This document shows positions 17,313 to 26,461 of a DNA stretch of 64,000 bases, piece by piece; the stretch's first letter is position 1, and each line of letters starts with the position of its first letter. The stretch is from Pontibacter kalidii. GTDB lineage: Bacteria > Bacteroidota > Bacteroidia > Cytophagales > Hymenobacteraceae. The notes beneath the pieces are model-generated. The model had not been told where the DNA came from and did not search any database. It saw only the letters and a list, made by a program, of their open reading frames with translations. The DNA lies in the NCBI RefSeq assembly GCF_026278245.1, contig NZ_CP111079.1, forward strand, positions 684,501 to 748,500, given 5' to 3'. A program made the position numbers and the translations under genes.

Positions 17313-18782
17313 TTAAAACTGAAAATAGATAAACTCCTGGTGCCCGAACTGCCCGAAGAGCAGCACGGTGATGATGGCGGCGTAGTAAATACCCCAGCGC
17401 ACCCACGCAGGGCGTTGCATAATAAGCTGCGACACGCTTCCGTTGCGCTGAATGAGATGTACAGTTTCCATGATCGCGATGGCCACTACCGAGACGGCAA
17501 ATACCTTAAAGCCCTGGTCCATGAACACATCGTGGCTCCAGTCGAGGGCCAGGGCCTGTGCCGGGTTGGTGAGCACAGAGGCGCTCTGGCCAATAATGTA
17601 AAAGGCGTCGGTTATACTGTTTGCCCGGAAAAAGATCCAGCTGAAGCACACGAGGAAGAACACCGTGAGCACCTGCACCCACTTGTATACTTGTGGGTGC
17701 GAGCTTAGGCCGATCCGTTGCGCGAGCGCGTTGCGTCTCTCTTTGGTCAGGATACCGAATACCTGGTACACCCCGTGCAGCGCCCCCCACACAATAAAGG
17801 TCCAGTTGGCCCCGTGCCACAGCCCGCTCACCATAAACACAAGGAAGAGGTTATAGTACCAGCGCCACTTCACCACCCGGTTGCCCCCCAAGGGGATGTA
17901 GAGGTAGTCTCTGAACCAGGTGGAGAGGGAGATGTGCCAGCGGCTCCAGAACTCGGGGATGGTCTTGGCGAAGTAGGGGCTGCGGAAGTTCTCCATCAGG
18001 CGGAAGCCCATCACCTGCGCCGCCCCGATGGCGATGTCGGAGTAGCCCGAGAAGTCGCAGTAGATCTGGAAAGCAAAGAATATCGTGGCGATGATGTGCG
18101 AGATGCCCTCGTACTCGGTAGGGTTGTTGTAGACCTGGTTCACCATCAGGGCCAGGTTATCGGCAATCACAATCTTTTTAAAGAAGCCCCAGGCCATGCG
18201 GCGAAGGCCGGCCACCACGCGCCCGTAGCTAAAGGCGTGGTACTGGCGCAGCTGCCCCAGCAGGTTACCCGCCCGCTCTATGGGGCCTGCCACCAACTGC
18301 GGGAAAAAAGTGACGAACAGCGCAAAGATGCCCAGGTGCCGCTCCGGCCTGATACGCCCGTTATACACGTCTATCGAGTAGCTCATGGTCTGGAACGTAT
18401 AGAAGGAGATGCCCATGGGCAGCAGCAACTCAAAGGCCGGCATGGCATAGGGCATGTCGAGGGCGAGGGCAATGTCGCGGGCGCTTTCGTTGAAGAAGTT
18501 ATAGTATTTAAAGAGGAGCAGGATACCCAGGTTCGTGCAGAGGCTCAGCCACAACCAGGGCATGCGCTTTGCCTTGTCCTCCTGGCGTCCCATCATCTGG
18601 CCGCAGAAGAAATCCACCAAGGTGGAAACCATCAGTATAAGGGCATAGGCCGGCTTCCACGACATGTAAAAGTAGTAACTGGCAAGCAGCAGGATGAGCC
18701 AACGGCGTTTGAAGGGCGTCAGGAAGTATAAGGTAACTACTACCGGAAAGAAAATGAAGAATTCAGTAGAGTTAAAGAGCAT
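17313..18782 (-). CDS. MBOAT-family O-acyltransferase (AlgI-like)
   Basis: 489-aa polytopic membrane protein with about 10-12 hydrophobic segments. The MBOAT signatures are present: the MGISFYTFQTMSYSIDVY segment, FFPQLVAGPIERAGNLL, the SGYSDIAIGAAQVMGF stretch, PYFAKTIPEFWSRWHISL and the catalytic-His motif VSGLWHGANWTF. Length and order match AlgI/DltB-type acyltransferases. First gene of the minus-strand triplet MBOAT-SGNH-GT61. Its upstream region is shared with the divergent T9SS protein. Confidence 0.93.
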   Translation of the reverse strand: MLFNSTEFFIFFPVVVTLYFLTPFKRRWLILLLASYYFYMSWKPAYALILMVSTLVDFFCGQMMGRQEDKAKRMPWLWLSLCTNLGILLLFKYYNFFNESARDIALALDMPYAMPAFELLLPMGISFYTFQTMSYSIDVYNGRIRPERHLGIFALFVTFFPQLVAGPIERAGNLLGQLRQYHAFSYGRVVAGLRRMAWGFFKKIVIADNLALMVNQVYNNPTEYEGISHIIATIFFAFQIYCDFSGYSDIAIGAAQVMGFRLMENFRSPYFAKTIPEFWSRWHISLSTWFRDYLYIPLGGNRVVKWRWYYNLFLVFMVSGLWHGANWTFIVWGALHGVYQVFGILTKERRNALAQRIGLSSHPQVYKWVQVLTVFFLVCFSWIFFRANSITDAFYIIGQSASVLTNPAQALALDWSHDVFMDQGFKVFAVSVVAIAIMETVHLIQRNGSVSQLIMQRPAWVRWGIYYAAIITVLLFGQFGHQEFIYFQF

Positions 18783-19145
18783 ACTTTCTCCAGTTTGTAA
18801 GGGTGGCTGTCGCTGGTAGTATCAAAAGTTCACTTACTTCAAGCACTGGTACAGGGGTCGGTTAAACAAAGTCTCGGGAGAGACCTTCTCTGATATTATA
18901 TAGAAGTTGCACTAAAAAGTTGTGTATTTCAGCATATATTTTTTTTAATACTTGGAGAACTCGGCACAGCAGTGCCCTGGGATGTTCTCTGGCCCCTTTT
19001 TGCAATGTAGTGATACGAAGGCCTATCAGGGAGAAAAATAAAAAATATACTTTTAACCAGAGCGCCAGGAATAATTGGCAACCAAGGTATAGGTTTGACG
19101 TTATATAGTGAGTTCAACTGAGAGCTTAACCGCTACCCTTACTAT
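18783..19145. promoter_or_regulatory. Divergent promoter region, 363 bases
   Basis: No gene is supported; the 62-codon frames on both strands here are unremarkable. Both flanking genes start outward, so two promoters are expected. A TAGGTTTG at 19090-19097 matches the Bacteroidota -7 consensus TAnnTTTG, 48 bases before the plus-strand ATG, but the nearest TTG upstream (19075) is only 12 bases away, too close for a normal -33 box. Several TATACTT words are present. Confidence 0.3.
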
Positions 19146-22100
19146 ATGCCCTTATACTTTTACTTCAGACAGCGGCTTGCCTGGTTGCTGCCACTTATTT
19201 GTATATCAGCGCTTTGTACTATACCCCTGGCCGCGGTGGCGGCTGTCGGTACTCCTTCTTTTCTTTCCGCCCCGAGCGTGAGTGCCAAGGCGTCGCTGGT
19301 AGGAGCCATCACGGTGACATGGACAAAAGTTGACGGCGCCACCGGCTATGTGCTGGAAAGATCCGGCACCGGGGAGGCCGCCAGTTTTACCCCGCTCAAG
19401 ACCCTGGGCGCCGCAGAAACCTCCTTCCGCGACACGGAGCTCTACTACAGCCAGACGGCCTATTACCGGGTTAAGGCAACCGGGAGCGGCGCCACGCCCT
19501 ACAGCAACGTTGCCAGCGCCACCACCCACGCCGAAAATAAAAAGTTCGCCATCATGCCGCTCGGCGACTCCAACACAGAAGGGGGCACCCCGAACGACCC
19601 GGCAAACCTCAGGGCCTCCTATAGGGCTAAGTTAGAGGACCTGCTGAACGGCAAAAGTATAAAGTTTGATTATGTGGGCAGCGAATCCACGGGCGGAAGC
19701 CTTGTCTCGGACACTGACCACGCCGGCTTTGGCGGGGCAAGAGACGAGGACATTGCGCTGCTTCTGCGGGATGGACGGTTTGAATTCTACGATACCGGCG
19801 AGTACCGTGGGCCTGGTGGCGGTCCTTACCTGGACAGGTATAACCCCGACATTATTTTGCTGCACATCGGCACCAACTGGGTGAGCGGCAGCGCAACGGC
19901 CATGGACGATGTGCGCGACATTCTGGATGAGGTGGACAAGTATGAAAGCCGCGCCAATAAAGAGGTGACGGTCATCGTGGCCAGGATTATCAGGCGCGTT
20001 TGCTATACCGGTTCCGACGGAACCAAGCACTGCCCGACACCTGCCGAGGCAGAGAATACCATCAAGTATAACAACATGCTGGAAACGTATGTGAAGGAGC
20101 GTATCGGCACAGGCGATAGGCTGCACTTGGTGGATATGCAGGACGGCGCCGGCCTGGTGTACAAGTATGAAATGGACGGCGGCGACATGAACGATCATCT
20201 TCACCCCACTCAGAAAGGCTACGACAAAATGGCCCCTGTCTGGTTTAAGGCGCTGGATCCGCTGCTGAACCGGGAGCTAAAGCCGACGGACACCGTAGCC
20301 CCGGAAACCACCATTGCCGCGAAGCCCAAGGAGCTCTCTAACGCCGGCACCGCACGGTTTGAGTTCAGCAGCAACGAGAGCGGCGTGACCTATCAGGTAA
20401 GTATAAACGGGGCCGGCTTCACCAACGCAGCCACTCCGTATACGACAAACGCCCTGGCCGACGGGGAGCATACCATCAGGGTAAGAGCCATTGATGCCGC
20501 CGGAAACATAGACGCCACGCCCGCCAGCTACACCTGGACCATCGATACCAAGGCACCGGCCGCACCCATCGTGTCGGCTCCGGAGGAAGGGAAAATGCTG
20601 AACAACAACAAGCCCGGTATAAACGGCACGGCGGAGGCGGGCAGTACGGTAAACGTGTTTATCGGCAGCACCAAAATAGGATTAATCACAGCAGGGAAAG
20701 ATGGAAAGTGGAGTCTGGTTCCTGCCACCGCACTGGCAGAAGGGGCGCAGCAACTGACGGCAACAGCCACGGACGCCGCCGGCAATACCAGCAACGCCAG
20801 CAGCACCAGGAACTTTACCATCGATACCAAAGCCCCTCAAACCACCATTGCCTCACATCCGGGCGCTGTAAGCAACAGCTCTGAGGCAAAGTTCGGCTTT
20901 AGCAGCAACGAGCAGCATGTCACCTATGAGGTGAGCCTGGACGGGGGGGAGTACCAGGAGACCGGCAGCAGCTATACGGCCAGGGGCTTAGCCGAAGGAA
21001 AGCATACGCTGGCCGTGCGTGCCACCGATGCCGCTGGCAACACCGACCCCAGCCCGGCCACCCATACCTGGGAGATAGATACCAAGGCCCCGGAGACACC
21101 GACCTTTGCAGGCATTACAGAAGATCGTGGCCCTGTGGAGGATGACCAGGTCACGGCGGATAATACGTTAAGGCTGCGCGGCAGGGCAGAGGCAGGGGCA
21201 GTGGTGGCGGTGCTGGAGCAGGGAAACGTGCTGGGTAAGGCAACAGCCCGGCAGGACGGCACCTGGGAGTATAGCCACGAAAGCATAGCCCTGAAGCAGG
21301 GGGAGTACACGTTCACCGCCACAGCCACCGATGCCGCCGGCAACACGAGTGATCCCAGCAAAGGCTTTGCCGTGACCATCGACCTGACCGCGCCGAAAGC
21401 AGCAATCACCACCATCAGCAGCTCAGTGGTAAACAAAGCCTTCCCTATCAGCATAACTTTCACGGAGGAGGTGTACGGGCTGGCAGCCTCAGATCTTGAC
21501 GTGACAAATGCTACGCTAGAGGATTTTAAATCCATTGACAGAGCAAGCTATACGGCCACGGTTGTGCCTGCTGCGGATGGAGCGGTGCGCATCAGACTGC
21601 CTGCAGGAAAGCTAACAGATCTTGCGGGCAATCTGAACACAGCCTCGAACCTGTTGGAGGCCACCTATGATGCCTCCGCGCCGCAGGGCTATGCTGTGCG
21701 GTTTGTTCCGGAGAAAGTGGACGTGGATAATCAGGCTGCCGTGGCCCTCGAGGTAAGCGGGGCGGAGAAAGGCACCACCTATTTTTATAATATAAGTAGC
21801 AACAATGGCGGCGAGGAGATAGCGGGGTCGGCTGTAGTGGGAGCCACAGCCTTCAGGATTGAAGCCCTAAACCTGAGTGGCCTGGCCGATGGCACCCTGA
21901 CAGCTACTTTATACTTAGTGGATGAAGTTGGAAATCGTGGAGAGGAAGTGACGGCGCAGGTAGAGAAGCTCACCAAGGATATCACTACGGTGCACCACCC
22001 TGCTGATATCACGGTAAAGTTCAAAACCGGATTCGACGCCATTGGCCTGCCGGATAAAGTGAAGGTAAGCTATACCTATGGCGATGATGAAGAGCTGCAG

Positions 22101-22808
22101 GTGGCGTGGGCCCAGGGCGACTACAACAGCGAGGTGCCGGGCAGTTACGTGATCATAGGGCAGATGGAGTTGAAGGAGAACACAAGCAACAGCAAGCACA
22201 TGGCAGCCCGCGTGACCGTAGTGGTAGAGCCGAACCAGCCACCGACCGGCCTCACCCTCAGCACAGACAGGTTCAGGCCGGACATTGATCCGGATACGAT
22301 GATCGGCACCTTCTCCACCACCGACCCCGATGACGAGGAGTTTACCTACACTTTAATTAGTGGGCAGGGGGATGAAGACAACAGCCTGTTCGGTCTTAGG
22401 AACAACAACGAGCTGTACCTGAAATCCAACAGGGGACTTTCGGGTAAATCCGTCTTTAACATCCGCGTGCGCAGCACAGATCCTTACGGTAACGTGATCG
22501 AGAAGACCTTTGCCCTCACCAAATCACTCTACTACCCGGAGGGGGGGATAGAGCTGGTAAACGCCTTCTCCCCGGACGGGGACAACATAAACGACACCTG
22601 GCTGGTACCGGAACTGCGCTACTATAACAGCATAGAGGTGCAGGTATTCGATCGCTCGGGCGTGCTCCTGTTCCATACCTCTGACCCTGAAAAAGGCTGG
22701 GACGGCAGGGGTAAAGATGGCCGCGTGGTGGCCGGCTCATACTTCTACGTCATCCAGGTAAAAGACATCAACCTGGTGCAGAAAGGGGTTTTAACAGTAC
22801 TTAACTAG
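19146..22808 (+). CDS. T9SS type-B cargo: FnIII + SGNH hydrolase + Ig-like repeats + CHU_C sorting domain
   Basis: 1,220-aa secreted protein. Signal peptide 1-34; fibronectin-III-like unit about 37-128; SGNH/GDSL esterase domain about 134-380 with GDSNTEGG (140), GTNW (about 243) and DHLHPTQKGY carrying the catalytic Asp/His. Then come repeated bacterial Ig-like units with the recurring ATDAAGNT motif, a cadherin/MBG-like region and a C-terminal CHU_C domain (VNAFSPDGDNINDTW; GWDGRGKDGRVVAGSYFYVI), the T9SS type-B signal. The esterase could act on acylated polysaccharide. A PorP/SprF gene follows 5 bases later, as usual for CHU_C cargo. Confidence 0.9.
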   Translation: MPLYFYFRQRLAWLLPLICISALCTIPLAAVAAVGTPSFLSAPSVSAKASLVGAITVTWTKVDGATGYVLERSGTGEAASFTPLKTLGAAETSFRDTELYYSQTAYYRVKATGSGATPYSNVASATTHAENKKFAIMPLGDSNTEGGTPNDPANLRASYRAKLEDLLNGKSIKFDYVGSESTGGSLVSDTDHAGFGGARDEDIALLLRDGRFEFYDTGEYRGPGGGPYLDRYNPDIILLHIGTNWVSGSATAMDDVRDILDEVDKYESRANKEVTVIVARIIRRVCYTGSDGTKHCPTPAEAENTIKYNNMLETYVKERIGTGDRLHLVDMQDGAGLVYKYEMDGGDMNDHLHPTQKGYDKMAPVWFKALDPLLNRELKPTDTVAPETTIAAKPKELSNAGTARFEFSSNESGVTYQVSINGAGFTNAATPYTTNALADGEHTIRVRAIDAAGNIDATPASYTWTIDTKAPAAPIVSAPEEGKMLNNNKPGINGTAEAGSTVNVFIGSTKIGLITAGKDGKWSLVPATALAEGAQQLTATATDAAGNTSNASSTRNFTIDTKAPQTTIASHPGAVSNSSEAKFGFSSNEQHVTYEVSLDGGEYQETGSSYTARGLAEGKHTLAVRATDAAGNTDPSPATHTWEIDTKAPETPTFAGITEDRGPVEDDQVTADNTLRLRGRAEAGAVVAVLEQGNVLGKATARQDGTWEYSHESIALKQGEYTFTATATDAAGNTSDPSKGFAVTIDLTAPKAAITTISSSVVNKAFPISITFTEEVYGLAASDLDVTNATLEDFKSIDRASYTATVVPAADGAVRIRLPAGKLTDLAGNLNTASNLLEATYDASAPQGYAVRFVPEKVDVDNQAAVALEVSGAEKGTTYFYNISSNNGGEEIAGSAVVGATAFRIEALNLSGLADGTLTATLYLVDEVGNRGEEVTAQVEKLTKDITTVHHPADITVKFKTGFDAIGLPDKVKVSYTYGDDEELQVAWAQGDYNSEVPGSYVIIGQMELKENTSNSKHMAARVTVVVEPNQPPTGLTLSTDRFRPDIDPDTMIGTFSTTDPDDEEFTYTLISGQGDEDNSLFGLRNNNELYLKSNRGLSGKSVFNIRVRSTDPYGNVIEKTFALTKSLYYPEGGIELVNAFSPDGDNINDTWLVPELRYYNSIEVQVFDRSGVLLFHTSDPEKGWDGRGKDGRVVAGSYFYVIQVKDINLVQKGVLTVLN

Positions 22809-22813
22809 CAGAG

Positions 22814-23824
22814 ATGACAAGATTCATACTTTGGGTTTGCCTGGTGATGATCGTTGGCGGGGCACAGGCTCAGAACAGGAAGCAACTGGCTAACTTCCCG
22901 CAATACAAACACTACTTTAACCCATCGCTTACCGGCCATGAGGGGTCGGTGCTCCGAAGCATTTACCGTAACCAGTGGACGGGCTTCGAGGACGCGCCCA
23001 AAACCATCATGGCCTCGGCGGAGCTGGATTTGCAGAAGCTCGGCAAAAGCAGCAATACTTTCTTCAATGGCCGGTCTGCCCCCCGGGAAGCGGGGACGGA
23101 GATAAGCGCCAGGCACGGCCTTGGCCTCACCCTGTTCCATGATCAGTTCGGCCCGGCCAGGGAAACCCAGGCCGCCTTAAGCTATGGCGCCGCGGTGCGG
23201 CTGTCGGAGGGGTTGAGCCTGCGTTGGGGAACGGCGTTAAGCTATACTTTTCACCGCCTCGATGGCAACAGCCTGACGGTGGACCAGGAAAACGACCCCC
23301 GGTTCAGCCACTTACTGGGCGGGGAGAACCGCAGCGGCAGGGCAGACATTGCCCTTGGCCTCTCGCTCACGGCGGCCAACTTTTACGTGGGCTACGCGAT
23401 GCTGGATGTAACGGAAGGCAAGCTGGCCTCGTCCGGAGGGGATTACCTGAACGATTTCTACGCCCGACGCCATGTGGGGCAGATTGGCTACCGCCAAGGT
23501 ATAACGGATGTGTTAGGCTTGACCGTGAACGGCATCTATCAGCACGACAACATCTATAAGTCCACCCTGGAGGGGCAGGTGAAGGCTGTGTATGACAACC
23601 TTTTCTGGGTAAGCGGCGGCTACCGCAACAATCTGGCCTATACGTTGGGGGCCGGCCTGCGCCTGAACCAGCTGGCCATCGGCTATACGTACGAAACCCC
23701 CACCCAGGAGGCAAAGGCCATTGATAAAGCCACCAATGAGGTATCACTCAGCTACCACCTTTCCGGTGCCCAGGGCGGCAACGGAAACGGCAGGAGACAG
23801 ACGAAGCGCGTGCTGGTCTGGTAA
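22814..23824 (+). CDS. PorP/SprF-family T9SS outer-membrane protein
   Basis: 336 aa with signal peptide (MTRFILWVCLVMIVGGAQAQ) and the family pattern near the N-terminus: FPQYKHYFNPSLTGHEGSV, YRNQWTGFEDAPKT, then GLGLTLFHDQFGP. The rest is alternating beta strands expected for a barrel (YVGYAMLDVTEGKL, SGGYRNNLAYTLGAGLRLN). PorP/SprF proteins are needed to secrete or anchor a cognate CHU_C cargo. The immediate upstream gene is such a cargo, so the two are probably partners in one transcript. Confidence 0.93.
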   Translation: MTRFILWVCLVMIVGGAQAQNRKQLANFPQYKHYFNPSLTGHEGSVLRSIYRNQWTGFEDAPKTIMASAELDLQKLGKSSNTFFNGRSAPREAGTEISARHGLGLTLFHDQFGPARETQAALSYGAAVRLSEGLSLRWGTALSYTFHRLDGNSLTVDQENDPRFSHLLGGENRSGRADIALGLSLTAANFYVGYAMLDVTEGKLASSGGDYLNDFYARRHVGQIGYRQGITDVLGLTVNGIYQHDNIYKSTLEGQVKAVYDNLFWVSGGYRNNLAYTLGAGLRLNQLAIGYTYETPTQEAKAIDKATNEVSLSYHLSGAQGGNGNGRRQTKRVLVW

Positions 23825-24085
23825 GTGCCACAGGCCCTCCCCCAATAAGTATAATCCCCTGATAGCAAGCGAAGATCATCTGTAAAGTATAGCTCCGTGG
23901 CCGGGCCCTCTAAAATTAAACCTTGCTATATTTTTGGCGTACTATACTCAGGAGATGAAGTGATTGCTTAGTCGATTGTGAGATAATTCCTTAGCCCTTA
24001 AGGGATTCGCGATTTCAGCCTCCGGAATAAGATTGCACAGGGCTGCTGCGCTCCGGTTCAGCGGCCAACCGATAAGCATTAATCC

Positions 24086-26380
24086 ATGATAGATCATATA
24101 CCATCGCACACGGGCCGAACGACAGGCTGGGTGCAAGTCATACTTTGGCTCCTATGCTTGCTGCTATTGCAGGCAGCGACTGCATCCGTGGTGAAAGCAC
24201 AGGCGAAGTGCCCCGATGGGCTGGTGCATCACTTCGGTTTCGATGAAGCCTCTGCCGGCACCTATGAGGACTACGTTTCTGATGCCTTGACCACCTGCTC
24301 GACCTGCCCTTCCCCTGAGATGGGCCTCTTCGCCGGGGCGCAGAAATTCAATGGCCGGAAACCCGCCCTCACCCTAAAGGGGCTAGAGCATTTTGAGTGG
24401 GGGCCCAACAGCAGCTTTACCATAGAGCTCTGGATGAAAGCCTCCGGCACCGCCTCCGACAACCAAGTGTTCATCGGCCGCGATGCTAAGGATAATAACA
24501 TGCTTTGGTGGCTGGGCATGAACACGGAGGGGTATCCGCAGTTCGACCTCTTTGACAGCAACCCTGACCGCAGCAAGGGGGGCTTTAGCCTGGTAGGCAA
24601 GGGGATTAAGGTAAACGACAACAAATGGCACCACATTGTGGTGGTGCGCGATGGCCGCCTGCGCCTCAACAAGCTGTATGTGGATGGCTACTCAGTGGGT
24701 AATTTCCAGTATGATTACACCCACAGCTTTGAGAGCGGATCCCCGGTGAACATCGGCTTCCTGGACCTGAACAACGGCTATGGCTACAACGGTCTGCTGG
24801 ATGAGCTGATGGTGTACAACCGCGATCTGACGGAGAACGAGGTGCGGGCACGGTACAACAACGGGGCCGGCAGCTACTGCGGTCCGCAGCAGGTAAAGCC
24901 AGTCATCATGTCTGAGGCCGTTACCCACGGGGTGGTGGAGCAGCAGTACAAATATGATGTGAAGGCAGTGGGCAACGGCAGGCCTGCGTTTGCGCTGGTC
25001 GGAGCCCCTGCAGGAATGACGATCAATGCCGCCACAGGGGAGATCCGCTGGACACCCACTGCGGCGGGCAGCTTTAAGGTGAGCGTTACAGCCACCAATG
25101 GCGCCGGCACCGACCGGCAGGACTTCACCATCACGGTGAAGCCCGGCGTGGGGGAGAAGGCGGGAATGTTGCACCACTGGATGCTGCACGAGATGCGCGG
25201 CCCTACCTACCACGATTATTATACCCCAAGCCACGCCTCCGGTAGCAGCGACAGCCAGCCTAAGGCAGTAAGTGGGGTGGTGTCCGGCGGGCAGGAGTTT
25301 GATGGCCTTGATGATGGCCTGGACGTGGTGGAGACCCGGAACTTTAACTGGGCCGCTAATGAGAGCTTTAGTATAGAGCTCTGGATGCGCAGCGCGGCCA
25401 GCACCGCCGGCAATCGCGTGCTGATCGGCCGCGACGCCAAGGACTCGGAGGCCCACTGGTGGTTAGGCCTGGATAGCGAGGGGCGCGCCATGTTCAAGCT
25501 GCTGGACCTGGATTGGGCCGGGCCGAAGTTTGATAACGGCAGCGGCCCTAAGCTAACGGATGACAAGTGGCACCAGGTGGTAGCCGTACGGAATGGTGGC
25601 TCGGGCCTGACGGAAGTATACGTGGACGGCGAGCGGGTGAATTCCATTACCCATACGTATTCCAACGGCTTTGCCAGCAGGTCGCCGGTAAACATCGGTT
25701 ACCTGAAAGATGGGGGTGGGTATCACTACGAGGGCATTCTGGATGAAGTAAAACTCTTTGGCCGTGTGCTATCCGCCGCTGAGATCAAACAAAGGTATCA
25801 CGATGTGTATGACGCCATCACTGAGCTGGTGCGCTTTGAGGGGGAGTATGTGAGCGGAGCCGTGCAGCTTGCCTGGGAGACTGCCGCGGAGGCGAACCTC
25901 TCGCACTTCGAGGTAGAACGCGCATCGGATATGGAGGCCTTTGAGAAACTGGGAGATGTTGCGGCCGCTGGCAACAGCAACGTGCCCCTCACCTATGCAT
26001 TCACGGATGTGGACCCGCTCTCAGGCGTAGGGTACTACCGGCTCAGGATTGTGAAGCAGGACGGCAAGTATACGTACTCCAATATTATCGCCATCGAAAA
26101 CAAGAGCCTTACGGCCACCTCCTTTAAAATATACCCTAACCCGGTAGATGAGGGCGAGGTAACCGCTTCGGTTTATGGTCTGCCGGCGAGCGAGCAGGTG
26201 CAGTTCTCCATCACCGACCTCCGTGGAAAGGTGCTGCTGCGGGAACAGCTCCAGGTCGATGAGTTTGGACAGCTGCAGGTACAGGTGCCTATTACCGCAG
26301 ACTACAGGCCGGGTATCTATATGCTCACCGTGACATCAAGCAAGCGTATCGTGAGCCGTAAGCTGGTGGTGAGGAAGTAA
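24086..26380 (+). CDS. Secreted double-LamG protein with T9SS type-A sorting domain
   Basis: 764 aa. Signal peptide 1-39 (hydrophobic WVQVILWLLCLLLLQAA). First LamG/concanavalin-like domain about 44-265 (LVHHFGFDEASAGTY; FTIELWMKASGT; LLDELMVYNRDLTENEVRAR). An Ig/He_PIG-like domain about 270-350 follows (GAPAGMTINAATGEIRWTPT), then a second LamG about 355-575 clearly duplicated from the first (FSIELWMRSAAST; HQVVAVRNGG). An FnIII-like stretch and a type-A C-terminal domain (FKIYPNPVDEGEV; GIYMLTV) end the protein. Likely a carbohydrate-binding surface protein; the ligand is unknown. Confidence 0.9.
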   Translation: MIDHIPSHTGRTTGWVQVILWLLCLLLLQAATASVVKAQAKCPDGLVHHFGFDEASAGTYEDYVSDALTTCSTCPSPEMGLFAGAQKFNGRKPALTLKGLEHFEWGPNSSFTIELWMKASGTASDNQVFIGRDAKDNNMLWWLGMNTEGYPQFDLFDSNPDRSKGGFSLVGKGIKVNDNKWHHIVVVRDGRLRLNKLYVDGYSVGNFQYDYTHSFESGSPVNIGFLDLNNGYGYNGLLDELMVYNRDLTENEVRARYNNGAGSYCGPQQVKPVIMSEAVTHGVVEQQYKYDVKAVGNGRPAFALVGAPAGMTINAATGEIRWTPTAAGSFKVSVTATNGAGTDRQDFTITVKPGVGEKAGMLHHWMLHEMRGPTYHDYYTPSHASGSSDSQPKAVSGVVSGGQEFDGLDDGLDVVETRNFNWAANESFSIELWMRSAASTAGNRVLIGRDAKDSEAHWWLGLDSEGRAMFKLLDLDWAGPKFDNGSGPKLTDDKWHQVVAVRNGGSGLTEVYVDGERVNSITHTYSNGFASRSPVNIGYLKDGGGYHYEGILDEVKLFGRVLSAAEIKQRYHDVYDAITELVRFEGEYVSGAVQLAWETAAEANLSHFEVERASDMEAFEKLGDVAAAGNSNVPLTYAFTDVDPLSGVGYYRLRIVKQDGKYTYSNIIAIENKSLTATSFKIYPNPVDEGEVTASVYGLPASEQVQFSITDLRGKVLLREQLQVDEFGQLQVQVPITADYRPGIYMLTVTSSKRIVSRKLVVRK

Positions 26381-26398
26381 AGATTGATACCTGATAAA

Positions 26399-26430
26399 AA
26401 AAGGGGCCTGCAGTTTTGCAGGCCCCTTTT
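26399..26430. terminator. Bidirectional rho-independent terminator
   Basis: A 14-bp perfect inverted repeat (AAAAGGGGCCTGCA with its complement) with a 4-base loop, flanked by A and T runs, so it works in both directions. It lies between the convergent LamG gene (stop at 26380) and the beta-helix/PA14 gene (stop at 26462). Confidence 0.93.
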
Positions 26431-26461
26431 GAGTGGGCTAAAAGTTGTGGACTCTTTATTT

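Noticed and set aside
17718..18731. 337-codon plus-strand frame
   Set aside because: Antisense to the MBOAT gene, with no motifs and biased composition.
19075..19097. Complete -33/-7 promoter before the type-B cargo gene
   Set aside because: Only the -7 box fits; the TTG is 12 bases away, too short for the known spacing, so it was reported only as a weak candidate.
24692..25456. 254-codon minus-strand frame
   Set aside because: Antisense to the LamG protein.
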